Part shown: in pieces, positions 1 to 12,476 of the stretch | Numbering within the stretch: the stretch's first letter is position 1 | Layout of the letters: each line of letters opens with the position of its first letter | NCBI RefSeq assembly: GCF_000189635.1 | Contig: NW_002476302.1 | Coordinates: 248,001-312,000 of the forward strand | Direction of reading: 5' to 3' | DNA length: 64,000 nt | From: Tetrahymena thermophila SB210 | Taxonomy: Eukaryota > Ciliophora > Oligohymenophorea > Hymenostomatida > Tetrahymenidae | The notes under the pieces: generated by a model | Seen by the model: the letters and a program-made list of their open reading frames with translations, nothing else | Database searches by the model: none | Told to the model about the DNA's origin: nothing | Translations under genes and position numbers: made by a program

Positions 1-22
1 ATTCATTCATTCATTCATTCAT
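1..22. repeat. (ATTC)n microsatellite
   Basis: The window opens with five perfect ATTC units followed by degenerate ATTT/ATTC repeats to about position 60. The repeat may continue outside the window. Confidence 0.9.
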
Positions 23-1718
23 ACATTTATTCATCCAGCTAGCTAGATATTCATTTAATAACTATTTATTCATAACTTTTTAAAAATAAAAACCACTACC
101 TTAGTAAGCTTCTGTCTTTCTTGAAAAATTCTTTTAAAATTTAATTGCTTGATATATTATATAAAATATATAAAATTCAAGGTATATTTCATATTGTTTT
201 TATTTAAAATGCATCTCTACTAACTATTCAACTTAATAGTAAATCCTAATTCAATTCAATAGTTATCTTTCTATCAATTCTTTTTAACTAGAGTATTATT
301 CAAATTTTATCACAAAATTTTATATTTGTTTGAAATCGAATCTCAAATTTTATAAAATATACCTTGTTTTCGGATATAACAATTCAAAGTTATAGTACCA
401 AAACATATAAGTAGTAATTACTTCAACTATAATAATATTAGCGCAATAAAAAATAATTAATTATATATAAATTATCAAAACAATGCAATATTTGTGCTAT
501 TATTGTATTTTTATAATAAATATCAAACAGCCATTACGCTTAAGCTTTTGAGTTACAACATTTAAACATTTTTCTTTTTAATTATTATCTAATTGAAGAT
601 GTAAGATTTCAATTCATCATCAGCAATACTATTGAATATTTTTTGGTTTTTTTAAAAACTCAGTCCATTAAGTTTATAATAAGGAAAATTTTTTTCAAAT
701 AAAAAATATTTGTTTGATCTGGCTGTTTACAGAACAGCAAAATGATATATTTGAATGTATGTAAATTGCCTATTGAGAATATCTTGAAAATTAATTCGCT
801 TAACTAAATTAAAAGTAATATTTGTAAAATTGTATTATCTAATTCTAATGTTATATTCCTTAAATTACTTAAAATTAAAAAATTAATCCATCAAAAAATA
901 AATATGTGATATGTAAATAAAGATTAGATTGCGATGCCAATAGGCATTTCAAAATTACTAGAGCATGATAATCAATCGCCACTTTTTTTTATTAAATCTA
1001 CTGGTTGTTTTAATTCATGTAACTCTGATATTATTCGTATGAAAAATATATTTGGTTCTAAAAAATTTAAAAATGAGTCAGTAACAAATATAAAATTTAT
1101 TAAAAATATCAAGGATTAATTCAAGTATCATTATGCCAAAAAAAAATATATTATTAAAATTGGTGTTACTCAGAGTATCAAAATAAATTATTTTAAGAAA
1201 ATATTTTTTTTTTTTTTTTAATAATAAATTTTTTATTATTATTTACTTTTTATTTTGATTTTAATTTATTAGAACTTTAATAATATTCTGCAATACTAAT
1301 ATAAAATGATAAAAAATATCTAACCATTTATTTATTATAAATAAATAGAGAATATAATTTCATCAACAGTAAAAATTAAATAAAAAATTTCTTACTTAAA
1401 ATAAAAAAAATAATTACAAAAAAATTACTCATAAAAAATACTTGATAACACTAATTTTGCACATTTATAAAAAATTTTTATTTATAAGTAAATTAGATGA
1501 TCTTATTTAAATTATCATTTCTATTCAGATTTAAAAAATATAAATTTATCATTTGAAATAATTAAAAAAAACTTAAATTATTAAAAAATTCTAATTAATA
1601 CTTAAAAAAGTAAAATTAATTTAACATTTCTCTCATTTTATATAGCAAAAAAAATAAAAAATAAATAAACATTTAAATACAGATATTTTATCATTTTTAA
1701 TTGATATTAACTCATATT
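23..1718. other. AT-rich intergenic stretch, no gene recognised
   Basis: Long runs of A and T in all frames. A short open frame at 934-1119 (+) runs on through TAA codons into homopolymer T, has intergenic-like composition and no family motif, so it is not called. The right end is the 3' flank of the protease gene. Confidence 0.6.
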
Positions 1719-3619
1719 TCATAAAACTGTTAGCTAATGCAGCTTTCTAAAATATGTTTTTATTTAATTTTTAATTTCTTCTGAAAACTTAAAGCCAAAT
1801 ATTGTTACACTTAGTTTTTCTAAGCTTTCAACTGTTTTAAGATCACCAACTATTTGCTAGAATGAAGCTTCTGTTGATTATGGTATTGTTTGGAAGTGAA
1901 GTTTGATTGATTTTAAGGTGTGCTAATTTTTATAAATCGCTGAACCAACTGCTCTAACTGCTTCATCATCTATACTTTCCATATTCATCAAAGTTGCACT
2001 GAATGTGTGAAGATTAGGCATATGGCAAACTTCAGCAAAAACTTCTTTTAATGAAGCACTTGTTATTTACTTGCCATTTGAGAAAAATAAACTTATAATT
2101 TGGATATCATTTAAGTTCTGCATACCCCTTGCTAAATCACGAATACCGTTATCCGTAAGTTTAGAGCATTCGTATATATCTAATTTGAATGTTTTTAGCT
2201 AACGTAAAACTTAACAAGAGTGCTTAAATATTTCAAGAGATTCATCTGTAATTACTGATTTATTATCTGCAGTTTTTGTGCGTATGGAAAGACTTTACAG
2301 ATGAAGATTAAAACGAAGGGCATGGAGAGCATTATTGAGCTAGCAAATATCTACATTTCTGCTTGTATCAAACTAAATACTAAATTCGTTAGAACGCTTC
2401 ATCATTTACTAATAGAAAGTATCATCTAATGATTCTTTTAAGAAAAACCATTCTATAATATCTTATATTTCATCAAACTTTTCTTTTGTTAAGCGGACAC
2501 CTATTTTCGCACCTGTGGGATTTGCTAAAGATTTATTTCTTAAATGTATACCGAAAATAAAATACTCAATAAATGTTTCTGAATGAACTCTTTGAATAGC
2601 AATAGGACCTCCATTCATACCAGAAGTTGCATCATTTTCATATTCATATACCTCCTTACCTAGTTTTATAGCTTTACTCTTTACACAGTGCTAAACTAAC
2701 TCTTAACAATCTTCTGGGTAACCATGAATTTCGTAATTTTTAATTATAGCTTCAGGTTTTTCAGGATTATATAGGCCAAACCATCCTGTAGATAAACCGA
2801 CTGCTTATTAAAGAATAAGAATGGCTACATCATTCTCTTCAGACTACTTGAATGCTGTGTTTTTATACTTTTCTACGACTAAAGCTCTAGCCACTTCTAC
2901 TTCTTTGAAAACAGCTTCTGTTCCTTTCAAGCCAGGCCAAAATCTTATTCTTTAAACTTTACGAGCAGGTTTTGTTCTATCATAAATTATATGAGCAGCA
3001 GTTATGACATGGTTGGGTCCAACCATACTGCCTGTCCCTCTCTAGACAGTATTATCACTGAATTCAGCTAAAACATACCCAATTGCAGTTTATGGAAATT
3101 CTAAAATCTAATCTCCAACACGTTTTCTTTCATCTTAATCCTTAACTTTTAAAGTGGCTTTTCCTTCTTCAGGTACTTTTGCTTGTAAATTAGATTAAAC
3201 TTTAATTGCAGCTTCATTTCTATAAGTGTTTTTTAAAGGATTTGAAAAAGCTGTCATTTGTGTTAGTTTACCTATTAAATAAAACAGCATTTTAAACAAT
3301 AAAAAATAATCATTGAGATTCTTTAAAATATTTTAATCCTATTTTATTTGATTTGTTGCTATTTATCAAAATCTTGTATAAAAAGATAATGGCAATATTT
3401 TAAATCTAAATGTTTACCACTAACAAAGTTTCCATAATCCAGCAAATGTTAAAGTTCTCTATCGAACTCATATCTCAAAAATGCTTCATCAGGAGGAGAA
3501 TTTTTACTTTTATAAATAGTTCTTGCTTCAAACTTTTTAATTCCCTTCATAATTTCTTTTTCTTCTGCTTCCTTTCTTCCGAACTCTTCATAGTCCCAGT
3601 CTATATCTTGCATATCCAT
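1719..3619 (-). CDS. V8-like serine protease with leucine-rich C-terminal half
   Basis: Two exons, 3619-3418 and 3271-1719, with a 146-nt GT...AG intron; the lengths sum to 585 codons (584 aa), ending at TGA. The first exon starts MDMQDIDWDYEEF. After a ~95-residue lead comes a chymotrypsin-fold domain: a GTGSMVGPNHVITAAH block gives the catalytic His, ENDVAILIL the Asp, and DATSGMNGGPI the Ser nucleophile. TSGMNGGP is typical of the V8/glutamyl-endopeptidase branch of family S1. The last ~200 residues contain leucine-rich-repeat-like stretches such as LTDNGIRDLARGMQNL. I see no signal peptide or membrane segment, so an intracellular protease is inferred, which is unusual for this branch. A later ATG at 3290 lies inside the intron but in frame with exon 2, and could give a shorter 523-aa form. 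The substrate is unknown. The gene sits tail-first toward the window start with the Rab-like gene upstream on the same strand. Confidence 0.85.
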
Positions 3620-4516
3620 TTTAAACTAAACCTAATTTTATGTTTTTCTTTCAAGTTTTATTTTTTAATAATTAATTAATATAATCTGATTATTTCTAAA
3701 ATCTTTATTTATATCACAAATTTAAATATAGAATATTATTATGATTCTTCTATGAGGAATTTATTTTAAAAGGTTGAATTTTTATTGAAAGCTAACAATC
3801 CAACTAAAGAAATTCTAGCATACTACAAAAATTAATTCATCATAACCTTTATATTTTATTTGTTACTTACCATCCACACTTGAAAATAATCATTTTTATT
3901 AAATGCACCATAAATAATTAATTATTCATAATTTTTTTAAAATAACTTTTCTTTAAAAATATTTACTAAAATAAATAAATATTTTTATAACCTTTGGATT
4001 ACATTCCATATAAATAAATATAATTTAAGATAATAGATATTCAAATTTTATTACAACAACACTATTTTTAGTAATCTTTAAACCATCTAAATCAAGTAAA
4101 TTGAGATATTTTTATTTTTCAAATATAGATGAAATGAATTTTAACAAATAAACAATTAAATCCCTTAATTATCAAACATGTATTGCATAATTAAAATATG
4201 TATTTTTTATAAAATTTCAATACGTAAATATAAGTAAAAATTAATAAAATTTAAACTTTTTTATAATAAAATGTTAAATAAATGAGTAAATAGGGCACTA
4301 GATTTAATTTAGAACCAACTATTAAGCCATTATTAAAATTAAACTCTAATTTAATTGAGTATTTTTATGTTTAATATTACTGGTAATATTTATTTATTTA
4401 TTTTTATACATTTTCTTTTTCAACAACAACAACACGATTTACTTGTTTATACTTGTGTATCAGCCAATCTAATATTAGGATCATTATCAGATAGAATTCC
4501 TCTTTTTTTGAGTCTT
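3620..4516. other. Intergenic region between protease and Rab-like genes
   Basis: About 900 bp of AT-rich sequence with no coding pattern on either strand. It must hold the protease promoter (near 3.6 kb) and the 3' end of the Rab-like gene (near 4.5 kb), but no specific element was recognised. Confidence 0.6.
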
Positions 4517-5286
4517 TCATATATTTCTGATATTCATTGAAGAAAAACTAAGTTGAAGAATTAACAAAAGGAATAATTTACTTTTAAAAAAATGGTTGAT
4601 TACTTTTTCAAAATATGAAGTATCAACAGGATCTGCTGAAACTGTTGATATTTCAAAAATATCTATATCTTTATCTTCTTTCTTAACAATTTAGTAAGCC
4701 TCTTCATACCCAACTTTTCTTTAACTTTTTAGATCTTTTTTGTTCCCAATTACAATTATATATGGATCTTCTTCTTCTTGCTCTATGCAATTGCTCTTAA
4801 TCTCCTCTATCCAATTTTTTACATTACAAAATGAATCTTCTTTAGTTATATCATAAACTATTATAGCACCAACTCCACTTTTGTAGTGCCTATTATTGGT
4901 TATCACATTAACTAATTAATTATTTAAAACAAAATAAATACTCTTTTGTAATGCCTCTGTATTTTTCTTAGCCAGCTGTGTCCCAAAGTTAAAATACTAC
5001 ATGTCTATTCTCATGGATCTCATGCTCCCAAATATGGTAGTTGAATCCATAAGTAGGCTTATACTTAGTAGAATTTCTAGATTTTTATATTATTCTAAAA
5101 AGAGTGGGCATAATTTAAAGCAAAATATAAATAAATGTTTACTTATTTACAACATAAGTCTTTCCAACTTGAGCATCACCTACAATAAATACTAAACATT
5201 TATAGCAAATTTATTTTTAATCATAGAAATTATCTTAGTAATATACTTTTAAATTATAATGGTTCTTATTTATTTCTTTCAGCCAT
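4517..5286 (-). CDS. Rab-family small GTPase
   Basis: Four exons (5286-5247, 5191-5143, 5094-4942, 4889-4517) joined by 48-55 nt GT...AG introns give 204 aa, with all phases matching. The G motifs are in order: P-loop GDAQVGKT near residue 16, G3 LWDTAGQE, G4 GNKKDL and a weak G5 (STVSA). VYDITKEDSF is Rab-like. Such proteins cycle between GDP and GTP forms and recruit effectors on membranes. No cysteine occurs in the last residues (…SSMNIRNI), so the usual C-terminal geranylgeranyl site is missing. A possible alternative 34-nt terminal intron would end the protein at …FFKIFLQ, also without cysteine. Membrane attachment must then be indirect or absent. It is transcribed divergently from the HSBP1 homologue, with about 500 bp between the two start codons. 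Confidence 0.9.
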
Positions 5287-5786
5287 TGGTTTCAACTTAT
5301 TTTTAGATACGCTAAGAGGTTATTAAGATAGATAACTTAATTAATTTCAATCAAAAAAAAATATATCGAATACAAAACTTTTATTATTTTTTTTTGAAAT
5401 TGTAAAAATAAATAAATAAATTAAATAATTTCAGTAATAATATTTTAAATGGTAAATAATTTTGGCTATCAGATGATAGATGCTTTTATATTCTTAAAAT
5501 AATATTATTAATACTAACTTTTGGTTAATTTTAAATAATAAAAAAAATTATATCTAGATCTATCACTGAATAATTAATTACCATGCAAAAACACAATATT
5601 AAAGAAAAAAATTTAAATTAAAACTTAGTTGATATTGATTTTGTAATTTAACTCAAACTCTTATTTGGTGATGACCGGTCATGTTAATTAAATATTTAAT
5701 TTATTTGAATTTCTTTACATTTGAAAAATTAAAATAAGTTAAAAGAAAAAAAATATAAAAGATTTTAAGCAAATAAAAGTACTATA
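5287..5786. promoter_or_regulatory. Shared divergent promoter region of Rab-like gene and HSBP1
   Basis: A 500-bp gap between two divergent start codons. It is AT-rich throughout, apart from one less AT-rich patch near 5665-5685 (GATGACCGGTCATG, which contains the palindrome ATGACCGGTCAT). No TATA box can be separated from the background. The regulatory role is inferred from position only. Confidence 0.4.
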
Positions 5787-6131
5787 ATGAGCGGAAAGTT
5801 GCAAGCAGGATTAAGCAATAGCGGTTATAAAAGAGAAGAGTATAATGAAGATCCTTCTTCCAAAGAATTAAATGCCTACGTTTAAAATCTTTTAAAATAA
5901 ATGCAAGATAGATTTGAAGACATGAGCGGAAACATAGTAGGCAGAATAGATGAAATGAGTATTTATATTAAATTAGATTTGAAAATTATAATTGATGTAA
6001 AATAATTCTATATTTTGTTTAAAAAAGGAAAAAGAATTGATGACATTGAAAAATCTGTCTCTGATTTAATGAATGATTTAGGAGTTGATGATGTTGATTT
6101 GCATGCCAATGCAAGAAATGTCAAAATTTGA
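5787..6131 (+). CDS. HSBP1: Heat shock factor binding protein 1 homologue
   Basis: Two exons (5787-5958, 6028-6131) with a 69-nt intron give 91 aa. The central ~50 residues match the HSBP1 family closely: NLLKQMQDRFEDMSGNIVGR followed by IDEMRKRIDDIEKSVSDLM, then a short acidic tail. This family forms a coiled-coil trimer that binds the heptad-repeat region of heat shock factor 1 and dampens its activity. The ~25-residue N-terminal extension looks disordered. Length and register fit the family, and the intron falls inside the coiled coil. Function is assigned by family; HSF binding in this organism is inferred. Confidence 0.9.
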
Positions 6132-6625
6132 AAAATAATAAAATGTAGTTAAAATTAAATTAGGTATATTAATCAAAAAAACATCAAAAGTTAAAATGAA
6201 ATAAATCTGTCATGAGACAATCTATCTTTCTATCAATCAATCAATCAATACAATATAATTAAACCCTTTAATCAATTGCAAATATAAAACATTATATGTA
6301 TCTTTCCTTCTATCTATATTTTCTGTACATCTTTTTCTAAATATTTCTTGCTTTAAAAGCAAAAAAAAGTATTAAAGACTTAATCATATTAATAATTGTT
6401 TAATAGATAAATTAAAATAGTAAATAAGATATCCATCCACACATGTTTTTTTTAAGCTATTTTATATTTTTGCATTAAATTGAAATACAAATAAAGTAAG
6501 AAGTTGTTAAATTATCTGATGCATTAAAATGAAATTATCTAAAAATAATTTCATTTCTTTATTATAAAGTAAATATTCTAATTTTTTTTATGATTTTAAT
6601 TATTAGAGTTTGTTTGTTTGTTTTT
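6132..6625. other. Tail-to-tail intergenic region
   Basis: Between two convergent 3' ends. It contains a short (CTAT/CAAT)n patch around 6218-6250 and otherwise AT-rich sequence. No gene was seen. Confidence 0.6.
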
Positions 6626-7432
6626 TCATTTATTTTTGAGATTTTATTTTTCTAGTTCACTCTCGATTTAATACTGTTCCAAACCAAATTTTACAATGAG
6701 CTTTTACACTAAATCATTAATTTTTTTATTTTGGATTTCAATTTCTTTTTCTATCAAATCAGCAACTCCTTTTAAGTTCTTAATCTACTTGCTATTTTCT
6801 AAAATAATTTCAATTTGATTTCTTTTTCTCATATAATCAATCATTTCGTCAGGCTTAATTTCTTCTTTGTATATTTTTTCTGCTCTCAAACGCTGCATTC
6901 TTATCATTTGCTTTATATTAAAAATAATTTCTGGTCTTATAGTTTCAACTTTTTTGAATTTTGGCTTGACTTGAGCATTTTTTTGCTATGATTTTTGTTA
7001 ATTTTCACTCCTTTCAGTAGTTATATACTCCATTATATCTTTGTATGAATCATCAAAATGAGAATAGAACATTTTATAATTAATTTAGCTTTATTATTCT
7101 TTATCAATTTTATTTTATTCTTAAACCTGATCTATCATATTACTAAGTTTAAAGCCTTAATTTTTAGGTTTATCGTAGCTATAATCATCTATCTTTGAGA
7201 GCAAATTGCTATTTTTAAAACTGCTGGTGTTGAAATCAGAATATGAATTAAATTTATCAGAGTGCTACTCTAGTTTCTCCTTTTTAATACTCAAGCTGCT
7301 AGCTGCATTTGTTTTGTTCTACTTTTCAGTCTCTGGAAGTGTCGCAGCTGACTTACTATCTCCAAAATCTAATATTAATTTAAAAGGAGTAACGAAACTA
7401 GAATTTTTGCAAGACTAAAAATCCTTGAGCAT
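6626..7432 (-). CDS. Hypothetical basic coiled-coil protein
   Basis: A single uninterrupted frame of 268 codons from ATG to TGA, with good ciliate codon usage (GAA, AAA and TAA rich). The N-terminal ~130 residues are polar and Ser/Asn/Lys rich and probably disordered. A basic segment follows (PKFKKVETIRPEIIFNIKQM). Residues ~170-265 are charged, with heptad-like hydrophobic spacing (GVADLIEKEIEIQNKKINDL), suggesting a coiled coil. I recognise no family. The start at 7432 is the first ATG of the frame; the following ATGs are well inside. The lack of introns is notable beside intron-containing neighbours. A cytoskeletal or scaffold role is possible but not supported by a motif. Confidence 0.75.
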
Positions 7433-8452
7433 AAAATATCGTGTGGTTTATATAATATTTGTTTATAGTTTATTAATCAGAATCAAAGTTTTCTGTTTTA
7501 TAGATAATTATTAGAAATAATTAAAGTTAGACTGAACAAATAATAAATTGCATAGAATAATTAAAATTGCAAATTTGTTAAAAATACTGACAAATACAAA
7601 AAAAAAATAAAGAAAAGGCACGATTAATTTAGATAATAAACAAAAAAGCAACTGAATAATATAACTTCCTTTTTATTCATGATTGGTAAAAATAAATTAA
7701 AAATTTTTTAATTTGTAGTTATTTAATCTAATATTATTATAAAAAATTAAGTTTTAAAGGTTTTTAGGAAGGATTAAGTGTTTTACTTTAAGATAATAGC
7801 CATACAAATTGAAGAGATTTTGTTTATTTTAACAATAAATGTTCATCAGGAAATTATTTTTGCCTCTATATTTTTTTATTTACAAAAGGAAATAGTTTTC
7901 AATCCAGAAATTTTATTAATGAGTAATTTATTATTAATAAAATGTATCTCTATAAATATTTGAAATAAAATTAATATTTATTTTTCAATAAATTTATTAC
8001 TATAAATAATTCAAAAATATTGGTATTTTATGGATCATAGTTAAGTGGCTTGTTAATAATAAATAATTTATTCATTTATTATCATTTAGGAAACTTACTT
8101 ACATTATTTATTAAGTGGAAAAGCAACATAAAATTGAAAAAAAGGCAATATTTCTTTTTGAGTTTCTATTTATTTTGAGTTTTTAAATAATCCTTATTTA
8201 ATTGATTCATTTTTAAGTATAACTAATGATGAACAGAAAATATAAAATGAGAATAGTAAGTAAGTAGGTGTTTCTATTAAAACAATTAAATTTTCTACTT
8301 TGATAATCTAAAATCTACCAATAAATAAAGCAACAAAATATAATAAAATTTCCTTTTTCAAAGCTATTTATTGCAACATCAATAATTTGATATTGCAATT
8401 AATTATAAAAAAACTAAATTCTAATTAAAATTATCATAAATTTAATAAAAAA
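7433..8452. other. Intergenic region, no gene recognised
   Basis: About 1 kb between divergent genes. A short open frame at 7778-7963 (+) is hydrophobic and of intergenic composition and is not called. Confidence 0.55.
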
Positions 8453-9325
8453 ATGACCTAAATAGACAACACCGATTTTATCAAAGAACTCAATGAAAAA
8501 TAAGTTTAAGTTTTTTAAAAATTTAAAGACACAGTTGAGGCACAGTCATAAACTACATTCACAGCTCAGATGTCTGAAGAAAATAAGAAATTTTACTTAA
8601 ATTAGAACGAAATTATCCGCATTTTATTAGCACGTGATTTTGATCCTAAAAAATCATTGGAGATGTGGAAAAATTGGGTTTAATGGAGAGAATAAAATAA
8701 GCCTGAGACTATTAAAGAGCAGGATATTGTCGAGGAACTTAAAGCAGGAAAAGCTTTCTTGACTGGCGGCTACGATATCTAAAAGAATCCTATATTAGTA
8801 GCAGTTTTTCGTCGCCATATACCAGGAGCTATACCAAGAGAGACTACTGAAAAATTCTTTATTCATTACTTAGAAGATGCATTAAAAAAGGCCAGATAAA
8901 CTGGATCTGGACGTGTAACTATATTTGCTGATATGGTTGGATACTCTAATAAGAATTTCTCAACTAAAGATTCAGATCTCATTAAAAAGCTTCTCTCTAT
9001 ATTGCAAGATAATTACCCCGAAAGTTTGGGTAAGCTTATTGTGTTTAAACCTACTTGGCTATTTAAATTTGTTTATGCAATCGTTAAGCCCTTCCTCTCC
9101 AAACGTACTAAAGAAAAAATTGTTTTGCTAAAAAAAGAAGAAGAAATTTTGAAATACATTTCAAAAGAAGAGTTGTTGGCTGAATATGGAGGTACAAGTA
9201 CCTTTTAATATGCCTATCCTCCAGGTTCAAAGCCACTGAATGTTTTAGAAGGAAAGGTAGAAATAGTAAACGAAAAACCTGAAAATGGAGAAGAAGCAGA
9301 AGTAGATTAGAATATTTTAGAGTGA
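8453..9325 (+). CDS. SEC14-like CRAL-TRIO domain lipid-transfer protein
   Basis: Intronless frame of 290 aa. Residues ~40-85 form the CRAL-TRIO N-terminal helical part (IIRILLARDFDPKKSLEMW is the classic 'RFL.AR.FD..KA..ml' segment). From ~95 to 245 comes the lipid-binding lobe: KNPILVAVFRRHIPG, VTIFADMVGYSNKNF and YPESLGKLIVFKPTWLFKFV, with the conserved 'YPE…' helix and gate region. It ends with the typical LLAEYGGTSTF and an acidic tail. Family members extract and exchange phosphatidylinositol and phosphatidylcholine between membranes and feed phosphoinositide synthesis. The ligand cannot be told from sequence alone. The start ATG is the first in frame, about 1 kb downstream of the divergent coiled-coil gene. 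Confidence 0.92.
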
Positions 9326-11816
9326 AATTTAAAACATTAACAAATAACTTTTATAATGTATAATAATGTAATTTATAATATGCAAATTTGTACGGCTTTA
9401 CTAGACTTTGATGTTTTTTTTGAATTAAAATAAATATTCTATTGAATTTTTATCACAATCTTTATCAAAATTTATCAAAAAGTTAGATACTTTTAATTTT
9501 AACAAATAGAATTAAAATAAACCTGTGAGTTTTAATTAATTGTCATTAATAAAGTTTTACAATTTAAAATATGAAACAAGAAGTAATAAACTATGTTCTT
9601 GAATTTTCTCTAATACTTTATTGATACATATTTAACTCAAATAAAATAGATGCAATTCTATAATTTAACTTAAAACGTAAAATTCAGCTTTAATTAATCA
9701 AATTATAAAATTGACTTTTCATATTTATTTTATAATACAATTTTAGATTCAAAGAGAAAATATCAAGAGATATTCTATTTATTTTTTTAAATTTAAATAA
9801 GCCATTTTCGTAATGTTTATTTATTTCTTTGAGTTATTCAATAATGTTTTTTAGAAAAAATAATATCTATTTATTAGGAAATTTAAAAATACTTTGAAGC
9901 ACCAAGAATTCTATTTGTTTAATAAGTTAAAATAAATTTATATTTGTCATTTTTTAAAAATAAAAAAGCTATATCTTATAAAACGAAATTTTGGTTTATC
10001 TAAAAATCCAAATGAAATCTTATTTCTATATAAAAAAATAATTTTTAAGGATAAGAATTTAAAAAATAACTTTTTTTAAATAACTTTATAAAAATTAAAT
10101 GTAAAAGACTTTTTATATATTAATTAATAATGATTAATTATATTGTATATAAATAAAATACAAACAATTATTTTTCAAAATTAACAATTTTTTCATTTTT
10201 AAATCATTAACTAATTATATAAATGTAATGTTATGGTTTATACTTAATTAACTTAAAAAATAAGGTTTATTATATTATTAACACAACTAAATGTATGAAT
10301 GCTTGTTATTTATTCATAGATATTTTAGATTCAAATAAATTATATATTATTTTATTAAATAAATCATTTAAAATATATTTTTGAATGTTAAAATTTGTTA
10401 TTTCATTAACAAAACACCCAAGTAAAAACAAATCTAATAAATTTGCTATACTTTTGAATTCTCTTGTATCTATATTAATTGAATACATGCTAAATTGATT
10501 TTTAATACTTATTGTATATATAATCATGCAATTTTAGAGGGTTCATTTATTTAAAAATTATATTATCATTTTAAAATAATATTTAATTTTATTACTAAAT
10601 ATTTATTTCTAAAAGAGCTAAATAATTAGTTTTAGAATTAATATGAGAGTACTTATTTCAATTAGTTAATATTGTGCTTCAATATTTTTAGAAACAATAA
10701 TAAAAATAAAAGTGTTTTTTCTATTTAAATTCTAACTAAGTTTTTAAAAATAAAATATAAAAAAACTACTAAATTCGATTCAAAAAAAGTTAAAATGAAT
10801 TAGTGAGCTCATTTGCTATAAATTATTCTTTTAATGTATTTTTTAGTTTATCTAATTCTCTCATTATTTCTAGTTAGAGTGAGTTTCCTTAAGAGTTAGA
10901 ATAACATTATTAGATTAAGCAATTCAAATAAACGAAATCAATATTATTTTTTTTATTAAAATACTTTTAATATACTAAAATTTCATTATTTTTTTAGTAT
11001 TTACCAAATTTTACTTTTGAAGAAGTATTCGAATCTAAATTTATTTTTTTATTATTGTAACAAACTATCAATATAATCATACAAACATTTATTTTTTAAA
11101 AAAATTTCTACAACATAATTTATTTTTAAAACTAATTACTTTTATTTATCAAAAAATATTTAACAAAAGTTCTCCGTAATAAAAAACTAATCTTAATTTC
11201 TTAATGTGTTAGTTATCAGAATATAAGAGTGTATATAAACAAAATGACTTTATAAATCAAATTTTTAGCATTTTCTAGAATATTTTCTTTTAATTAAAAG
11301 AATTTAGGGTTTCAGAATCATGCATTAATATTGAGAACGAAAACACTTATTAACTAGAAAAATAATTTTATTTTAAATCACGTGCATTGATATGAATATG
11401 GATGGAATATTTAACAATATGTTGAATATCTGATTTGATTTAGTAAATTGGTTTACATGATTGTTTTGATGAATTTATAAAATTGTATATAAATTAAATT
11501 AGGTACTTATTTATTAATATAAATATAATGGATTTGAATTTATTTGTATTTTTAATTTAAATATAAATCCCACTAACTAACTATTTAAGTTTATTATTAT
11601 TATTATTAGTTGGAAAATGCAAGTTATTAGTTTTGAACAATCTACTTTTAATATAGGAGATTGGTTTTAATAAATAAATATTAAAGATAAGTTGGAATGT
11701 TTGTTTTTATTACTCTGCAATTAATTGGTTATTAAATTAAATGAATTTGATGAATTATTTATTTTTTTTCAAAAATGTTTTCAATCTATTTTGATGTTTA
11801 ATACTGGTTCGTTTGT
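9326..11816. other. Long AT-rich intergenic stretch
   Basis: About 2.5 kb without a convincing gene. A minus-strand frame at 10306-10527 is open but shows intergenic codon composition and no motif. Weak non-coding sequence only. Confidence 0.55.
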
Positions 11817-12476
11817 TCAGTGTTTTATTGCTAGACTAGCAGCTTCTTTCATATTTTGTTGAATGTTAAAATATATAAATAAAGAGCTTCCGAAAAACCA
11901 AATGTAGTTTTCGTGAAGGAATTTTTTAGAGTCTTTGAGTTTTAAGTAAAACAAACCAAAGGTTAGCGAGGTTAAACCTGCTGCCAATTAAGGAGTTAGA
12001 CAATAGCTTGTTTTTTCCCAAACAAATTAGGTCACATACTTTTGTATCATCATACTAATAATATACTTAGATATAGGTTGAACTAAAATATTCTTCAAAA
12101 TTCCTAAACATCTTAATATTTTTTAAACCCAGGAGTCTTAATTGTTTTAAAGTATTCTAATTTATTCGCTAATTTCTTCAATTTGGTTTTAAAATGGAGC
12201 GCCTCTTTATCTGTTAAGATGGCGGTGCTAATATTATTGCTGGAGTTATTCGTCAGGGACATTTTAATGGTTTTCTTAAATCACATCATATAAATCCAGT
12301 ATACAACTAAATTTGATTGCGTTATTTACTTAACCAGCTAAATAAGATCTCATCAACTTATTTTATTCGCGCTATAATTAGATCATAGCTTGTTAATCCT
12401 TAAGTATTTATTCCCCTAGAATAGAAGTCTTTTAATCATTTAAGTAACTGTATTTGGCTAAATGCATATACTCCAT
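11817..12476 (-). CDS. Hypothetical coiled-coil protein with two C-terminal membrane segments
   Basis: An uninterrupted 219-codon frame from MEYMHLAKYSYLND to TGA, rich in TAA/TAG glutamine codons. An in-frame TGA eight codons upstream supports this start. Residues ~15-45 and ~75-110 are charged and Gln-rich with helical spacing (IEEISEQIRILQNNQD). The C-terminal third holds two hydrophobic segments, LAAGLTSLTFGLFYL and IWFFGSSLFIYF, joined by a short basic loop. This suggests a small two-helix membrane protein, perhaps of an organelle membrane. No family was recognised. A second frame starting at about 12261 (MSLTNNSSNN) is also open for ~50 codons but uses rare GCG/ACG/CTG codons and stops, so I prefer the longer frame. 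Confidence 0.75.

Noticed and set aside
934-1119. Open frame MPIGISKLLEHDN... on the plus strand
   Set aside because: It runs through TAA into homopolymer tracts, shows no motif and has intergenic composition.
10306-10527. Minus-strand open frame of 73 codons
   Set aside because: AT-driven composition (Ile/Asn/Phe/Tyr), no family motif, continues aimlessly through TAA codons.
12095-12263. Alternative minus-strand frame MSLTNNSSNN... overlapping the 219-aa gene
   Set aside because: Uses codons rare here (GCG, ACG, CTG), stops after ~55 codons, and no intron of normal size connects it to the membrane-segment exon; the other frame is open from ATG to TGA.
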